The translations under genes and the position numbers were made by a program. The notes below the pieces were generated by a model. It made no database searches. It saw nothing but the letters and a program-made list of their open reading frames with translations, and was not told where the DNA came from. From Zoogloea oleivorans (GTDB taxonomy: Bacteria > Pseudomonadota > Gammaproteobacteria > Burkholderiales > Rhodocyclaceae), in the NCBI GenBank assembly GCA_030157785.1, contig JAOAUC010000033.1, forward strand, positions 1-60,916: 60,916 bases of DNA, in the 5' to 3' direction. Within the stretch, counting starts at the first letter, position 1. Each line of letters starts with the position of its first letter. Below are positions 26,878 to 38,305 of the stretch, piece after piece.

Positions 26878-28620
26878 GTGCCATGCCATTCATTTGTCTT
26901 CCGCCTGCTGCTCGCCCTGTTTGTCCTGCTTCCGGCCGGTGGCGTTCTGGCGGCCGACGAGCGGGTTAGCCTGGTGGTGTCCGACGAACTCCGTCCGCTG
27001 CTCGAGAGGCACCTCGATTTTCTTGAGCGCCGCCCGGAGCGGGCTCTTGATGCCGGTGGTCGTGTCGCCCTGCTGCGACGTGCCCGCAAGGAAATCGGCG
27101 AAATGCTCGCCACCGAAGGCTATTTTTCGCCAGCCATTGAAGGCGAGGAGGGCGACGGAGGCGGTTTTCGCATCGTTGTCACCCCCGGCCGGCGCACCAC
27201 TATTGCCAGTGTCGATCTCCGCTTTTCCGGTGCGCTGACTCGCGACGAGGGCGAGCATCCGGCACGTCTGGCCGCCCTGAAAGGTGCCTGGAGCCTGCCG
27301 GTCGGCCAGCCCTTCCGGCAGGCGGACTGGGATGCTGCCAAGCAGCGCCTGCTCGATGGGCTGAATACCCACGAATACGCCGCTGCTGCGATCGCCGACA
27401 GCCACGCGGTGATCGATCCGGAAACCGGCTCCGCGAGCCTGGCCGTGGAAGTGGACTCCGGCCCGGTGTTCCGCTTCGGTCCGCTTCAGGTCAGCGGCCT
27501 GGCAGATTATGACCAGTCCCTCATTGAACGCTATCGCCCGCCAACGCCTGGCGAGCCTTACAGCCAGGAGCGTCTGCTGCGCTTCCAGACGGCCCTCCAG
27601 AACACCGCCTATTTTTCCTCGGTGGTCGTCGATATCGACCGCAACAGTCCCACGCCGGAAGCAGCCCCGGTGCGTGTACAGCTCACCGAAGCCAAACCGC
27701 GGCGGCTCGGTTTCGGCTTCGGTGTGAGCAGCAATACCGGTTACCGGGTTGAAACCAGCTACCGGGATGCCCATTTTCTGAACAACGCCCACAACCTGGT
27801 CAGCGGCATTCGTATCGAGCAGCGCCGTCAGCTCGCCTACGCCGACGTGTTCCTGCCGCCGTCCTTGTCCGGTTACCTCGATAGCGTCGGCGTTCTGGCC
27901 GAGCACACCAACATCTCCGGCCTGCAGACCCAGCGCCAGTCTGTCGGGGTGGTGCGGACCATTCCCCGCGGCAACATCGAGAACCGCTTCGCCCTCAACT
28001 ACCAGCACGAAATCCTGACCCCCGACGGCAGTCTGAAGTCGAGCCGTAACGCCCTCACCGCCAACTGGTCATGGACTCGTCGTTCCGTGGACAGCATCCT
28101 CAATCCCCGCGACGGTCAGGTCATCAACCTGCAACTGGGCGGCGCTGCCCAGGCGCTGCTGTCCGATCGCAACTTTGGCCGCATCTATGGGCGCTATCAG
28201 CTCTTCCTGCCGGCCATCGACCGGGATGTGATCATCCTGCGGGCGGAGGGGGGCGTTACCGTGGCGGCTTCCCGCGATGGCGTGCCCCAGGATTTCCTGT
28301 TCCGCACCGGCGGCGCGCAAACCGTGCGCGGCTATGCCTATCAAAGCCTCGGCGTGACGGATGGCAGCGCCACTGTCGGTGGTCGCTACCTGGCGGTGAC
28401 CAGCGCCGAATACGTGCATTGGTACAAGGGCGACTGGGGTGTCGCGGCCTTTGTCGATGCCGGCAACGCCAACGACGAGCGCAAGCTCTTCAAGATGAAT
28501 CTCGGCTACGGTTTCGGCCCGCGCTGGAAGAGCCCGGCCGGCCCCATTGCGGTGGACCTGGCCTACGGGCAGAGCGACCATCGGGTGCGCCTGCAGTTCG
28601 CGGTAGCCATCGCCTTCTGA
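26878..28620 (+). CDS. tamA: Omp85-family outer-membrane assembly protein TamA
   Basis: 580 residues with a signal peptide ([20 protein letters not shown]). Residues about 25-215 form three POTRA-type repeats, and the rest is the 16-stranded barrel with the late Omp85 signature region ([18 protein letters not shown]). TamA helps insert some outer-membrane proteins, usually with the inner-membrane partner TamB. No tamB follows; the next gene is unrelated. The GTG at 26878 is the only reasonable start (a nearby ATG is out of frame) and has no Shine-Dalgarno. Confidence 0.88.
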   Translation: MPCHSFVFRLLLALFVLLPAGGVLAADERVSLVVSDELRPLLERHLDFLERRPERALDAGGRVALLRRARKEIGEMLATEGYFSPAIEGEEGDGGGFRIVVTPGRRTTIASVDLRFSGALTRDEGEHPARLAALKGAWSLPVGQPFRQADWDAAKQRLLDGLNTHEYAAAAIADSHAVIDPETGSASLAVEVDSGPVFRFGPLQVSGLADYDQSLIERYRPPTPGEPYSQERLLRFQTALQNTAYFSSVVVDIDRNSPTPEAAPVRVQLTEAKPRRLGFGFGVSSNTGYRVETSYRDAHFLNNAHNLVSGIRIEQRRQLAYADVFLPPSLSGYLDSVGVLAEHTNISGLQTQRQSVGVVRTIPRGNIENRFALNYQHEILTPDGSLKSSRNALTANWSWTRRSVDSILNPRDGQVINLQLGGAAQALLSDRNFGRIYGRYQLFLPAIDRDVIILRAEGGVTVAASRDGVPQDFLFRTGGAQTVRGYAYQSLGVTDGSATVGGRYLAVTSAEYVHWYKGDWGVAAFVDAGNANDERKLFKMNLGYGFGPRWKSPAGPIAVDLAYGQSDHRVRLQFAVAIAF

Positions 28621-28663
28621 AAGTCCGCACGACAAGAACCGACACAACCCACCGGGAATCCCC

Positions 28664-30724
28664 ATGCCCAACCGACTCCAGCACGAAACCTCTCCCTACT
28701 TGCAGCAGCATGCCGACAATCCGGTGGACTGGTGGCCGTGGGGCGAGGACGCCCTTGATCTGGCTCGCCGAGAGAACAAGCCGATCCTCCTGTCCATCGG
28801 CTACTCCGCCTGCCACTGGTGCCACGTGATGGCCCACGAATCCTTTGAGGACCCTGCGGTGGCGGCGCAGATGAACCGCCTGTTCGTGAACATCAAGGTC
28901 GACCGCGAAGAGCGGCCCGACCTGGACCAGATTTACCAATCCGCCCACCAGATGCTCGCCAAGCGCAACGGTGGCTGGCCGCTGACCGTCTTCCTGACCC
29001 CTGACGGCAGTCCCTTCTTCAGCGGCACCTATTTCCCCAAAGAACCCCGGTACAACCTGCCGGGCTTTCCCGACCTGCTCGATCGCATCGACCACGCTTT
29101 TCGCGATCAGCGTTCGGCCATCGACGAACAGGGCCAGGCCCTGCGCGCGGCCCTGGCCCGCGGTACGGCAACGGGGCGTGCCCATCCGTCGGACTTCAGC
29201 GCCGCGCCGCTGCAGTCCCTGCGGGATGGCCTTGCCTCCACCTTCGACGAAGAGCACGGCGGTTTCGGCAGTGCACCCAAATTCCCCCATCCGGCCGACC
29301 TGGATTTCCTGCTCCGGCACTTTGCCGCGACAGGCGACGCACAGGCGCGCGACATGGCCCTCAAGACCCTGAGCGGCATGGCCGAAGGTGGCATCTTCGA
29401 TCAGCTGGGCGGCGGCTTTGCCCGCTACAGCGTGGATGGCTGGTGGAACATTCCCCACTTCGAAAAAATGCTCTACGACAACGGGCCGCTGCTGGCGCTC
29501 TACGCCGACGCCTGGACGCTGACCGGCGACCCCTTGTTTGCGCGTGCTGCCGAGCAAACCGCGGCCTGGGTGCTGCGGGAAATGCGCCTTCCGGAAGGTG
29601 GCTTCGCATCCTCCCTCGATGCGGATTCCGAGCATGAGGAGGGCAAGTTCTACGTGTGGGACAAGGCCGAGATCCGCAGCCTGCTCGACGAGCGTGAGTT
29701 CCGCATTTTTTCCCCGTACTACGGGGTTGCCCGGCCGCCGAATTTCGAGGAGAAACACTGGCATTTCTACATTGCCAAACCGCTGGCCGGCATTGCCGCC
29801 AAGCTCGGGCTCACCGAGGCAGAGGCGGAGGCGATCCTGGCCGGCGCACGCGCCAAGCTTTTCGCTCACCGCGAAGCCCGTATCCGCCCCGGCCGCGACG
29901 ACAAACTGCTGGTGAGCTGGAATGCACTGATGATCCACGGGCTCGCCCATGCCGCGCGTGTCTTCGACCGGCCAGACTGGCTGGCGGCAGCCACCACCGC
30001 CATCGATTTCATCCGGCACACCCTGTGGCGGGACGGACGTCTCCTCGCTACTTTCAAGGATGGTCGCGCCCATCTCAATGCCTACCTGGACGACCACGCC
30101 CTGCTGATTGCCGCGCTGCTCGAAAGCCTGCAGGCCGGCTATCGGGCCGAAGACCTGGAGTTTGCCGAGGATCTTGCCGACGCAATCCTCGATGATTTCC
30201 AGGACGAAGGTGGCGGTGGTTTCTTCTTTACCCGCCACGACCACGAAACCCTGATTCACCGCCCCAAGACCGGCCACGACAACGCGATGCCGGCGGGTAA
30301 TGGCATCGCCGCCCAGGCGCTTGGGCGGCTTGGTCACTTGACTGGCGAGGTCCGCTATCTCGCCGCGGCCGAGCGTACCCTGCAGGCCTTCTATCCGGCC
30401 ATGCGTGCCAGCCCCATGGGTTTTGCCAGCCTTGGCGTTGCCCTCGCCGAACATCTGGCGCCGCCCCCGGTACTGGTGTTGCGGGGAGAGGCCGCGGCCT
30501 TGCCCGAGTGGCTGCGCCAGCTGGCTGGCGTCTATCGTCCGGCGTTGCTGAGCCTTGCCTTGCCGTCCGGCCTGCGCGGTTTGCCGCCGTCCCTCGACAA
30601 GCCTGTTGCCGAAGCGGTCAACGCCTGGCTGTGCTCCGGCGTTAATTGCCTGCGCCCATTCGCCACGTGGCCGGCCCTGGAAACCGAGCTGATGAGAATT
30701 GGCAAACTGGCAGGGGAAGTTTAG
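28664..30724 (+). CDS. Thioredoxin-domain protein of the YyaL/DUF255 family
   Basis: 686 residues, normal for the family. The N-terminal thioredoxin-like domain carries the CxxC motif in [18 protein letters not shown], with [14 protein letters not shown] and [13 protein letters not shown]; the rest is an alpha/alpha barrel like those of glycosidases and epimerases ([20 protein letters not shown]). No catalytic role is settled for bacterial members; the human homologue is spermatogenesis-associated SPATA20. Cytosolic by sequence. It follows tamA at 43 bases. Confidence 0.9.
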   Translation: MPNRLQHETSPYLQQHADNPVDWWPWGEDALDLARRENKPILLSIGYSACHWCHVMAHESFEDPAVAAQMNRLFVNIKVDREERPDLDQIYQSAHQMLAKRNGGWPLTVFLTPDGSPFFSGTYFPKEPRYNLPGFPDLLDRIDHAFRDQRSAIDEQGQALRAALARGTATGRAHPSDFSAAPLQSLRDGLASTFDEEHGGFGSAPKFPHPADLDFLLRHFAATGDAQARDMALKTLSGMAEGGIFDQLGGGFARYSVDGWWNIPHFEKMLYDNGPLLALYADAWTLTGDPLFARAAEQTAAWVLREMRLPEGGFASSLDADSEHEEGKFYVWDKAEIRSLLDEREFRIFSPYYGVARPPNFEEKHWHFYIAKPLAGIAAKLGLTEAEAEAILAGARAKLFAHREARIRPGRDDKLLVSWNALMIHGLAHAARVFDRPDWLAAATTAIDFIRHTLWRDGRLLATFKDGRAHLNAYLDDHALLIAALLESLQAGYRAEDLEFAEDLADAILDDFQDEGGGGFFFTRHDHETLIHRPKTGHDNAMPAGNGIAAQALGRLGHLTGEVRYLAAAERTLQAFYPAMRASPMGFASLGVALAEHLAPPPVLVLRGEAAALPEWLRQLAGVYRPALLSLALPSGLRGLPPSLDKPVAEAVNAWLCSGVNCLRPFATWPALETELMRIGKLAGEV

Positions 30725-30768
30725 ACTCCGCTGATATGTTTTTCGCCACACAACCCGAGAGGATCACA

Positions 30769-31083
30769 ATGAAGAAACTTGTTGCTGTCGCCGCCATCGC
30801 TGGTCTGATGGGCTCTACCGTCGCTTTCGCCGATGCCGGTGCCGATCTGGCCAAGGGCAAGAACTGTCTGGCCTGCCACGCTGTGGACAAGAAGCTTGTC
30901 GGCCCGGCCTACAAGGAAGTCGCCGCCAAGTACAAGGGCGACAAGACTGCCGAAGCCAAGCTGGTGGAAAAGGTTCAAAAGGGTGGTTCCGGCGTGTGGG
31001 GCTCGATGCCGATGCCCCCCAACCCGCAGGTCAGCCCCGCCGAGGCCAAGACTCTCGTGGCCTGGGTGCTCAGCCAGAAGTAA
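30769..31083 (+). CDS. Small class I cytochrome c (c551/c8 type)
   Basis: 104 residues. A signal peptide (MKKLVAVAAIAGLMGSTVAFA) precedes a mature protein of about 82 residues with the haem site CLACH and the Met ligand in WGSMPMPPNP, as in Pseudomonas c551 and other cytochromes c8. It is a soluble periplasmic electron carrier, probably between the bc1 complex encoded here and terminal oxidases or nitrite reductase. The start is at ATG 30769 with GAGGAT upstream. A strong terminator follows. Confidence 0.94.
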   Translation: MKKLVAVAAIAGLMGSTVAFADAGADLAKGKNCLACHAVDKKLVGPAYKEVAAKYKGDKTAEAKLVEKVQKGGSGVWGSMPMPPNPQVSPAEAKTLVAWVLSQK

Positions 31084-31100
31084 TAGGCCCTGTTGCCGTG

Positions 31101-31129
31101 AAAAAGCCAGCCTTCGGGCTGGCTTTTTT
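31101..31129 (+). terminator. Rho-independent terminator after cytochrome c
   Basis: AAAAAGCCAGCC pairs with GGCTGGCTTTTTT around a TTCG loop. The stable UUCG-type loop and the T-run make a strong intrinsic terminator. Confidence 0.92.
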
Positions 31130-31348
31130 GTTTCAGATCGTCGAGGGGGGCGCATCCTTTCATCCTTGGTCCGCTCCTGTTGCGAACTTGCAACAGTCCA
31201 CCGCCTTCCCGCGCCCAAAAAACAACGCTGTCCTTGCTCTACCCTTTGCCTGACCCACACAATGCAGGCCAACTTCTCGTTAGAGAGGTGAAATTGGTCG
31301 GCCCCGCGCAAGTGGTGCGTGCCAGTCTTCAATCAAGAGGAGAAACAT

Positions 31349-32521
31349 ATGCAAAAGAAACTGATCGCTCTGGCCGTCGCTGGCCTGGCTTCCACCGGCG
31401 CCTTCGCTCAAGCCAACGTGACCGTTTACGGTGTTGCCGACGCTTCCTTTGACGTCGTCAAGATCGCTGGCGATGCCAACAACGAACTGGGCAACACGAC
31501 CCGCGTTTCCACCAACTCCTCCTTGATCGGTTTCAAGGGTGCTGAGGCTCTGGGCAATGGCCTGACCGCCGTGTTCCAGTTCGAAAGCTCGGTTGGTTTC
31601 GACAACACCGGCTCCCTTGGCGCCACCCGTGACAGCTTCGTCGGCGTTGCCGGCGGCTTCGGTACCGTGGTTCTGGGTAACCTGACTGGCCCGACCCGCG
31701 CTCTGGGCGGTGCTGTTGACGTCAATGCCGGCGCTACCGGCATCGGCTCCAACTCCGGCATCCTCGGCAAGCTGGGCAACAACCTGCTCGGCACCACCAC
31801 CACTGCTGGTGATTACACCGCTGCTGGTTCGGCCACCTGCGCCCGTAACACCACCTGCGCTTCGATCTTCGACACCCGTTGGAAGAACGCCATTGCTTAC
31901 GTTTCCCCGAGCTTCGCTGGCCTGAACGCCACCGTTGCCTACGTGGCCAACGAAAACAAGTCGATCCACGGTCTGAACAACCAAGTCAACACCACTGGTT
32001 ACGACGTTGGCCTGAAGTACGCCAATGGCCCGGCCATGGCTGCCGTGACCTACAACGCCGTGTCCCTGGGCAATGCTGCTGACACCAAGGTTGCTGACTT
32101 CCGTGTTGGCGGTTCCTACGATTTCGGTATGGCCTCCATCCGCGCGATCTTCGATCTGGCCCGTGCTGACCACTTCGGCGGCGCCAAGGCCACCCAAGCC
32201 GTCTACGGTCTGGGTGCCACTTTCAACGTGACCCCGGCCTCCAAGCTGCTGGGCCAGGTTTACGTTGCTCGTGACCTGAAGGTCAACGGCTCCAGCGCCA
32301 GCGACACCGGTGCCAAGCTGTTCGAACTGGGCGTTGAGCACAGCCTGTCCAAGCGCACCATGCTGAAGGCTACCTACGCCATGATGAACAACGACAAGAA
32401 CGCTGGCTACGACTTCGGCATCAACGCCGCTGGCGTGAATCCGGGCAACCTGCCGGTTGGCGCCAGCACCACCGGCGCTACCGTTTCCGGTATCTCCCTG
32501 GGCCTGCGTCACTCCTTCTAA
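31349..32521 (+). CDS. General outer-membrane porin (Gram-negative porin family)
   Basis: 390 residues. The signal peptide MQKKLIALAVAGLASTGAFA is followed by ANVTVYGVADASFDVVK, the first strand of betaproteobacterial trimeric porins; the protein ends with the strand GISLGLRHSF, whose final Phe is the Bam recognition signal. Codon use is very biased (many C-ending codons), fitting high expression. The start at 31349 has an AGAGGAG ribosome site. A terminator follows. Confidence 0.94.
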   Translation: MQKKLIALAVAGLASTGAFAQANVTVYGVADASFDVVKIAGDANNELGNTTRVSTNSSLIGFKGAEALGNGLTAVFQFESSVGFDNTGSLGATRDSFVGVAGGFGTVVLGNLTGPTRALGGAVDVNAGATGIGSNSGILGKLGNNLLGTTTTAGDYTAAGSATCARNTTCASIFDTRWKNAIAYVSPSFAGLNATVAYVANENKSIHGLNNQVNTTGYDVGLKYANGPAMAAVTYNAVSLGNAADTKVADFRVGGSYDFGMASIRAIFDLARADHFGGAKATQAVYGLGATFNVTPASKLLGQVYVARDLKVNGSSASDTGAKLFELGVEHSLSKRTMLKATYAMMNNDKNAGYDFGINAAGVNPGNLPVGASTTGATVSGISLGLRHSF

Positions 32522-32549
32522 TTCAGACTTGCTCTGAATTGGATTCAAG

Positions 32550-32579
32550 ACGGACACCTTCGGGTGTCCGTTTTTTATT
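32550..32579 (+). terminator. Rho-independent terminator after the porin
   Basis: ACGGACACC pairs with GGTGTCCGT around TTCG and is followed by a run of six Ts. Confidence 0.9.
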
Positions 32580-32617
32580 TCAGGTTCAGGTCGTCGGAGA
32601 TGAAGGTGTGATGTGTG

Positions 32618-32663
32618 CACCAAAGCAAATGGCCACCGGTTTCGGTGGCCATTTGCTTTGGTG
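32618..32663 (-). terminator. Perfect 21-bp hairpin between the convergent porin and proB genes
   Basis: Positions 32618-32638 pair exactly with 32643-32663 around a 4-base loop. It lies just after the proB stop on the minus strand. The T-rich arm (TTTGCTTT) could serve as a terminator for the rplU-rpmA-obgE-proB transcript, but there is no clean T-run. It is longer than most intrinsic terminators. Confidence 0.65.
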
Positions 32664-32680
32664 AATGGTGCTGGAAAAAA

Positions 32681-35047
<2,367 letters not shown>

Positions 35048-35064
35048 AGACTTGCCGTCGGCGC

Positions 35065-35328
35065 TTATTCAGCAGCAGCGACGATGCTCACGGTACGACG
35101 CTTGTTGGCGCCCTTGACGGTGAACTGAACGGTGCCTTCGGTCAGCGCAAACAAGGTGTGATCCTTGCCGATGCCGACGTTGTCGCCCGGGTGGTACTCG
35201 GTGCCACGCTGGCGAACAATGATGTTGCCGGCGAGAACGAATTGACCGCCGTAGCGCTTTACGCCAAGACGTTTGCTTTCTGAGTCGCGACCGTTACGTG
35301 AACTGCCGCCAGCCTTTTTGTGTGCCAT
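35065..35328 (-). CDS. rpmA: 50S ribosomal protein L27
   Basis: 87 residues with the family start [20 protein letters not shown] and [21 protein letters not shown]27's N-terminus reaches the peptidyl-transferase centre. It lies 12 bases after rplU. Confidence 0.98.
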   Translation of the reverse strand: MAHKKAGGSSRNGRDSESKRLGVKRYGGQFVLAGNIIVRQRGTEYHPGDNVGIGKDHTLFALTEGTVQFTVKGANKRRTVSIVAAAE

Positions 35329-35340
35329 GTCGCTTTCTCC

Positions 35341-35652
35341 TTATGCCGAAATCGCTTCGATGCGAATCTCGGTGTAGTTCTGGCGGTGACCTTGATGCTT
35401 CTGGTAGTGCTTACGACGACGCATCTTGAAGATCTTGATCTTGTCGTGACGGCCGTGGGAAACCACGGTGGCTGTGACGGTGGCGCCAGTGACTACGGGC
35501 GTACCAATCTTGACCGACTCGCCTTCGCCGACCATGAAAACCTGGTCGATGGTGATTTGCGAGCCCACGTCTGCCGGTATCTGTTCTACTTTGAGTTTTT
35601 CGCCGGCGACGACGCGATACTGCTTGCCGCCGGTTTTTATGACCGCGTACAT
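35341..35652 (-). CDS. rplU: 50S ribosomal protein L21
   Basis: 103 residues: [20 protein letters not shown] at the start and the C-terminal [20 protein letters not shown] segment that binds 23S rRNA. First gene of the rplU-rpmA-obgE-proB group, with about 90 bases of non-coding sequence before it. Confidence 0.98.
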   Translation of the reverse strand: MYAVIKTGGKQYRVVAGEKLKVEQIPADVGSQITIDQVFMVGEGESVKIGTPVVTGATVTATVVSHGRHDKIKIFKMRRRKHYQKHQGHRQNYTEIRIEAISA

Positions 35653-35742
35653 GGATGTACTCCGATTTGAAGGGTTTTCAGGAAACGCGGAATTTTATAC
35701 GGGAGTGTCGGGGCTGTCAAGTTCGCTGGTGCTTTGCGGCGT

Positions 35743-36540
35743 TCAGCCGCCGACGCGTTCCTGCTGGATCAACCAGTGTCCGTCGCGGAGTGCGAGTTCC
35801 AGGGTCTTGGTTTCGCGGAGGTTTTGCTCGCCTGCGCGGTAGGTCTGGATGAAGCGGACACTGGCCTTGTCGCCGGTGGTCTTGATGTCGAGCCCGGAAA
35901 TCGTCACCGAGATGGCTTCGGGCCTGGCCAGGCGCTGCTTGCGCTGAGCGACCCAGGTTGGCCTGTCGATGCCCTTGGCCGGTTGGAAGTCGCTTGCGTA
36001 GTGCTTGAGGTAGGCGTCGATGTCCTTGCGCCCCCAGTCCGCGGCCCAGGCGTTCAGCGTGTTCGGGATGGTTTCAGTCGACGACGTTGCAGGAGGCGTT
36101 GCCGGGGTCGGAGGGCTTGCTGCTTGTGGTGCGGCCTTGGCGGGTTCGGCTGCCTTTACGGGGGCGACAGGAACAGTCGGCTCTGCCGCGGCTTTGGCAA
36201 GGTGGGCGGCTTCCGGGGGAAGGATGTTTTCGGAGCCGGATACGAATCCGCTGGTGGCGCCCGGAGTCACGGTGGACGCCGAGACCGGCGGTGTGACAGG
36301 CTCGTTGGCCGGGCTGCGCTTGCCTGGGGCGGGGCTGACGCTCGCCTGGGGTGCGGCACTGCCGGTGCGGCCCTTCCCGAAAAAGGACAGGCGTCCGTCG
36401 GCTGCCAGCTTGATGGCAAAGGCGATCGAGACAATCAGGAACATTGCCGCAATGCCGCCGAGAAACCACAGCAGGGTTTGTCCTGTGGTCATCGAGGTGG
36501 CGGGTTGGTAACGGTGGGTGCTGCTCTGGGGCTGCGTCAT
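35743..36540 (-). CDS. Membrane-anchored protein with C-terminal SnoaL/Cds6-like domain
   Basis: 265 residues from the ATG at 36540. A single membrane segment (about 22-44, LLWFLGGIAAMFLIVSIAFA) is followed by a long Pro/Ala-rich linker (about 60-155) and a C-terminal domain of about 105 residues beginning NAWAADWGRKDIDAYLKHYA and ending DGHWLIQQERVGG, like the NTF2/SnoaL-type domain at the end of some L,D-transpeptidases. The topology puts the domain in the periplasm. The role is unknown; a link to cell-wall or envelope proteins is a guess from the domain's usual partners. It is alone, between rplU and the PstS-like operon. Confidence 0.7.
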   Translation of the reverse strand: MTQPQSSTHRYQPATSMTTGQTLLWFLGGIAAMFLIVSIAFAIKLAADGRLSFFGKGRTGSAAPQASVSPAPGKRSPANEPVTPPVSASTVTPGATSGFVSGSENILPPEAAHLAKAAAEPTVPVAPVKAAEPAKAAPQAASPPTPATPPATSSTETIPNTLNAWAADWGRKDIDAYLKHYASDFQPAKGIDRPTWVAQRKQRLARPEAISVTISGLDIKTTGDKASVRFIQTYRAGEQNLRETKTLELALRDGHWLIQQERVGG

Positions 36541-36681
36541 GGAGCGGAAAGTCTGAAAGGATGCTGTCGCGTCGGATTCTAGGGTGCGCGACGCCTTTGT
36601 GCTGAGACTTTCCCCCGTATTGGCCTGCAACTGACTGAAGTTAACAGACTGGGGCGGCCCAGGTGTCAAATGTCTGCAGTT

Positions 36682-37101
36682 TCAGGGGAGGCGGAGGAGA
36701 ACACGCATGCCGCCGGTGAGCTCCGCCCGGTCGATATAGCCGATCAGGTTGGGCGTACCGCTGAGCCATTGGCGTGCTTCGACAAGGGAGGCGGCCTCTC
36801 GTGGGGGCAGCGCACGGCCAGTGAAGACGAGGTGCGACCAGTAGGCCTGGATCTGGGCCGGATTCTTGCCGGTCAGCTTGAGGTAGAACTCGTCGCGCAA
36901 GCTGCCGTTGGGCAGGTCGACGAGGCTGACCGGTGTGCCGTCGCCGAGGGTGACGCTGCGGCCGAGATAGAGTTTCTCGGCTTGCTCGCGGGTCAGTTCG
37001 ATGGGGCCGCTGCGGTTGCTGGCGACGACGACGATCTCTGCCTTGCCGGTGCCGGAGAGCAGCAGGGAGGCGAGCAGGAAAAGGGCACGAAGCTGGCGCA
37101 T
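36682..37101 (-). CDS. Short PstS-like periplasmic binding protein
   Basis: 139 residues from the ATG at 37101. A signal peptide (MRQLRALFLLASLLLSGTGKA) is followed by a half-length PstS-like domain: SNRSGPIELTREQAEKLYLG, GKNPAQIQAYWSHLVFTGRA, NLIGYIDRAELTGGM. Ordinary PstS proteins are over twice as long and come with pstCAB, absent here. It is the third gene of an operon with a beta-barrel and a cyclic-di-GMP sensor, separated from the barrel stop by four bases. It may bind a ligand in the periplasm and report to the sensor; phosphate is not established. Confidence 0.82.
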   Translation of the reverse strand: MRQLRALFLLASLLLSGTGKAEIVVVASNRSGPIELTREQAEKLYLGRSVTLGDGTPVSLVDLPNGSLRDEFYLKLTGKNPAQIQAYWSHLVFTGRALPPREAASLVEARQWLSGTPNLIGYIDRAELTGGMRVLLRLP

Positions 37102-37105
37102 CGGG

Positions 37106-38305
37106 CTAGAAGACAAAGTCGGTCGACAGGCTGAGTACGTGCACCGGCCCGCCAGGGTTGACGTTGTCCCGGAAGTCGTCCGACAGGAAGATGCCCAGTC
37201 CGCGGGGCCCGGGCTGAACGCGCTCGAGCTGGGCCTTGATGGCCACGTTGCGGGCGGCGTCCCAGCGCATGCCGACCGCGATGCTGCGCTGGGCCTTGTT
37301 TCTGACGGCGTTGAACAGATCGATGGTGCTGTCGAGGCGGGGGATGCCGGTGGTGGCGGAGATGTCCGTCGAGACTTCGTGCTGTCGGGCGTAGGTGACG
37401 TAGGGCGTCAGGGTGCCGAAGTGATAGCCGGAGGTCAGGTACCAGCCCGCCGAGTTGGTGGTGTAGCGGTCAACGGTTCGCATGGCGTATTCGCCGACGA
37501 TCAGGAGTTTGCCCTGGTCGTACTGGAAACCGGTTGAGATGAAGGTGGTCTTGCCGTCGGATCCGGAAATCTCGTTCAGGGCCTGGGTGTTTCCGCTGGC
37601 CTCGAGCTGGTTGCTGAGGCTGGCGAAGAAGGGGCCGCCCCAGTTGAGGGCGAGGTTCGATTTGGCGAACCCGACCTGGGCCGTCAGGCCGGAAGTGCTC
37701 AGGGCGGCCCGGATGCCCCGGATCGCCCGCAACTTGCCGGAGACTTCGCTCAGCTTGAGGTCGCTCTTGCCGGCGTAGGCATGCAGTTCCAGATCCACAT
37801 CGCCCAGGGACTGGCGGTAGAGCGCGTCGACGCCGTCCAGGTCGGAGAAGGGGTTCAGGCTGTAGACCTCGACTGGCGGGCGCACCCACGGGCTGGCGTA
37901 GTTGAGGTTCAGCGAGTCGGAGTACATGAAAAACGGGGTGCGGGTGCGGCCGGCGCGGATCGACAGGGCAGGGGCTGCCAGGAAGCGGATGAAGCTCCAG
38001 GTGAGCTGCGGGTTGTAGCTGTCGCCACGGCCTTTGCGGACGACCGACTGGACGGTGATGTCGAGTTTTTCGCTGAACTTGAAGGAGCCTTGCAGGCCCA
38101 GCACGGAGTCGACGGACAGGTCCAGGGCGGTTCCGGCGCCGCTGTCCTGCAGTGTGCTGCTGCGGAATGCCCGGTTGTCCTTGTCGGTGCGGACGGCGCC
38201 GAGGGTGCCGAAGCCGGACAGGCTGAACGGCGAGGGGGAGTCTGCCGCGACGGCAGGGCCGATGCTCAGGCTGAGGGCGAGGAGGGGCGCGGCGAAGCGT
38301 CTCAT
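37106..38305 (-). CDS. Outer-membrane beta-barrel (porin-like)
   Basis: 399 residues from the ATG at 38305, which overlaps the stop of the preceding gene (ATGA). Signal peptide MRRFAAPLLALSLSIGPAVA; mature start DSPSPFSLSGFGTLGAVRTD; amphipathic beta strands throughout and a final VHVLSLSTDFVF, the aromatic C-terminal outer-membrane signal. It is unlike the general porin at 31.3 kb. Several strings (SFIRFLAAPALSIRAGRTRT, PFFMYSDSLNLNYASPWVRP) fit a family of porin-like proteins found next to sensory GGDEF/EAL genes. Substrate unknown. Confidence 0.82.
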   Translation of the reverse strand: MRRFAAPLLALSLSIGPAVAADSPSPFSLSGFGTLGAVRTDKDNRAFRSSTLQDSGAGTALDLSVDSVLGLQGSFKFSEKLDITVQSVVRKGRGDSYNPQLTWSFIRFLAAPALSIRAGRTRTPFFMYSDSLNLNYASPWVRPPVEVYSLNPFSDLDGVDALYRQSLGDVDLELHAYAGKSDLKLSEVSGKLRAIRGIRAALSTSGLTAQVGFAKSNLALNWGGPFFASLSNQLEASGNTQALNEISGSDGKTTFISTGFQYDQGKLLIVGEYAMRTVDRYTTNSAGWYLTSGYHFGTLTPYVTYARQHEVSTDISATTGIPRLDSTIDLFNAVRNKAQRSIAVGMRWDAARNVAIKAQLERVQPGPRGLGIFLSDDFRDNVNPGGPVHVLSLSTDFVF

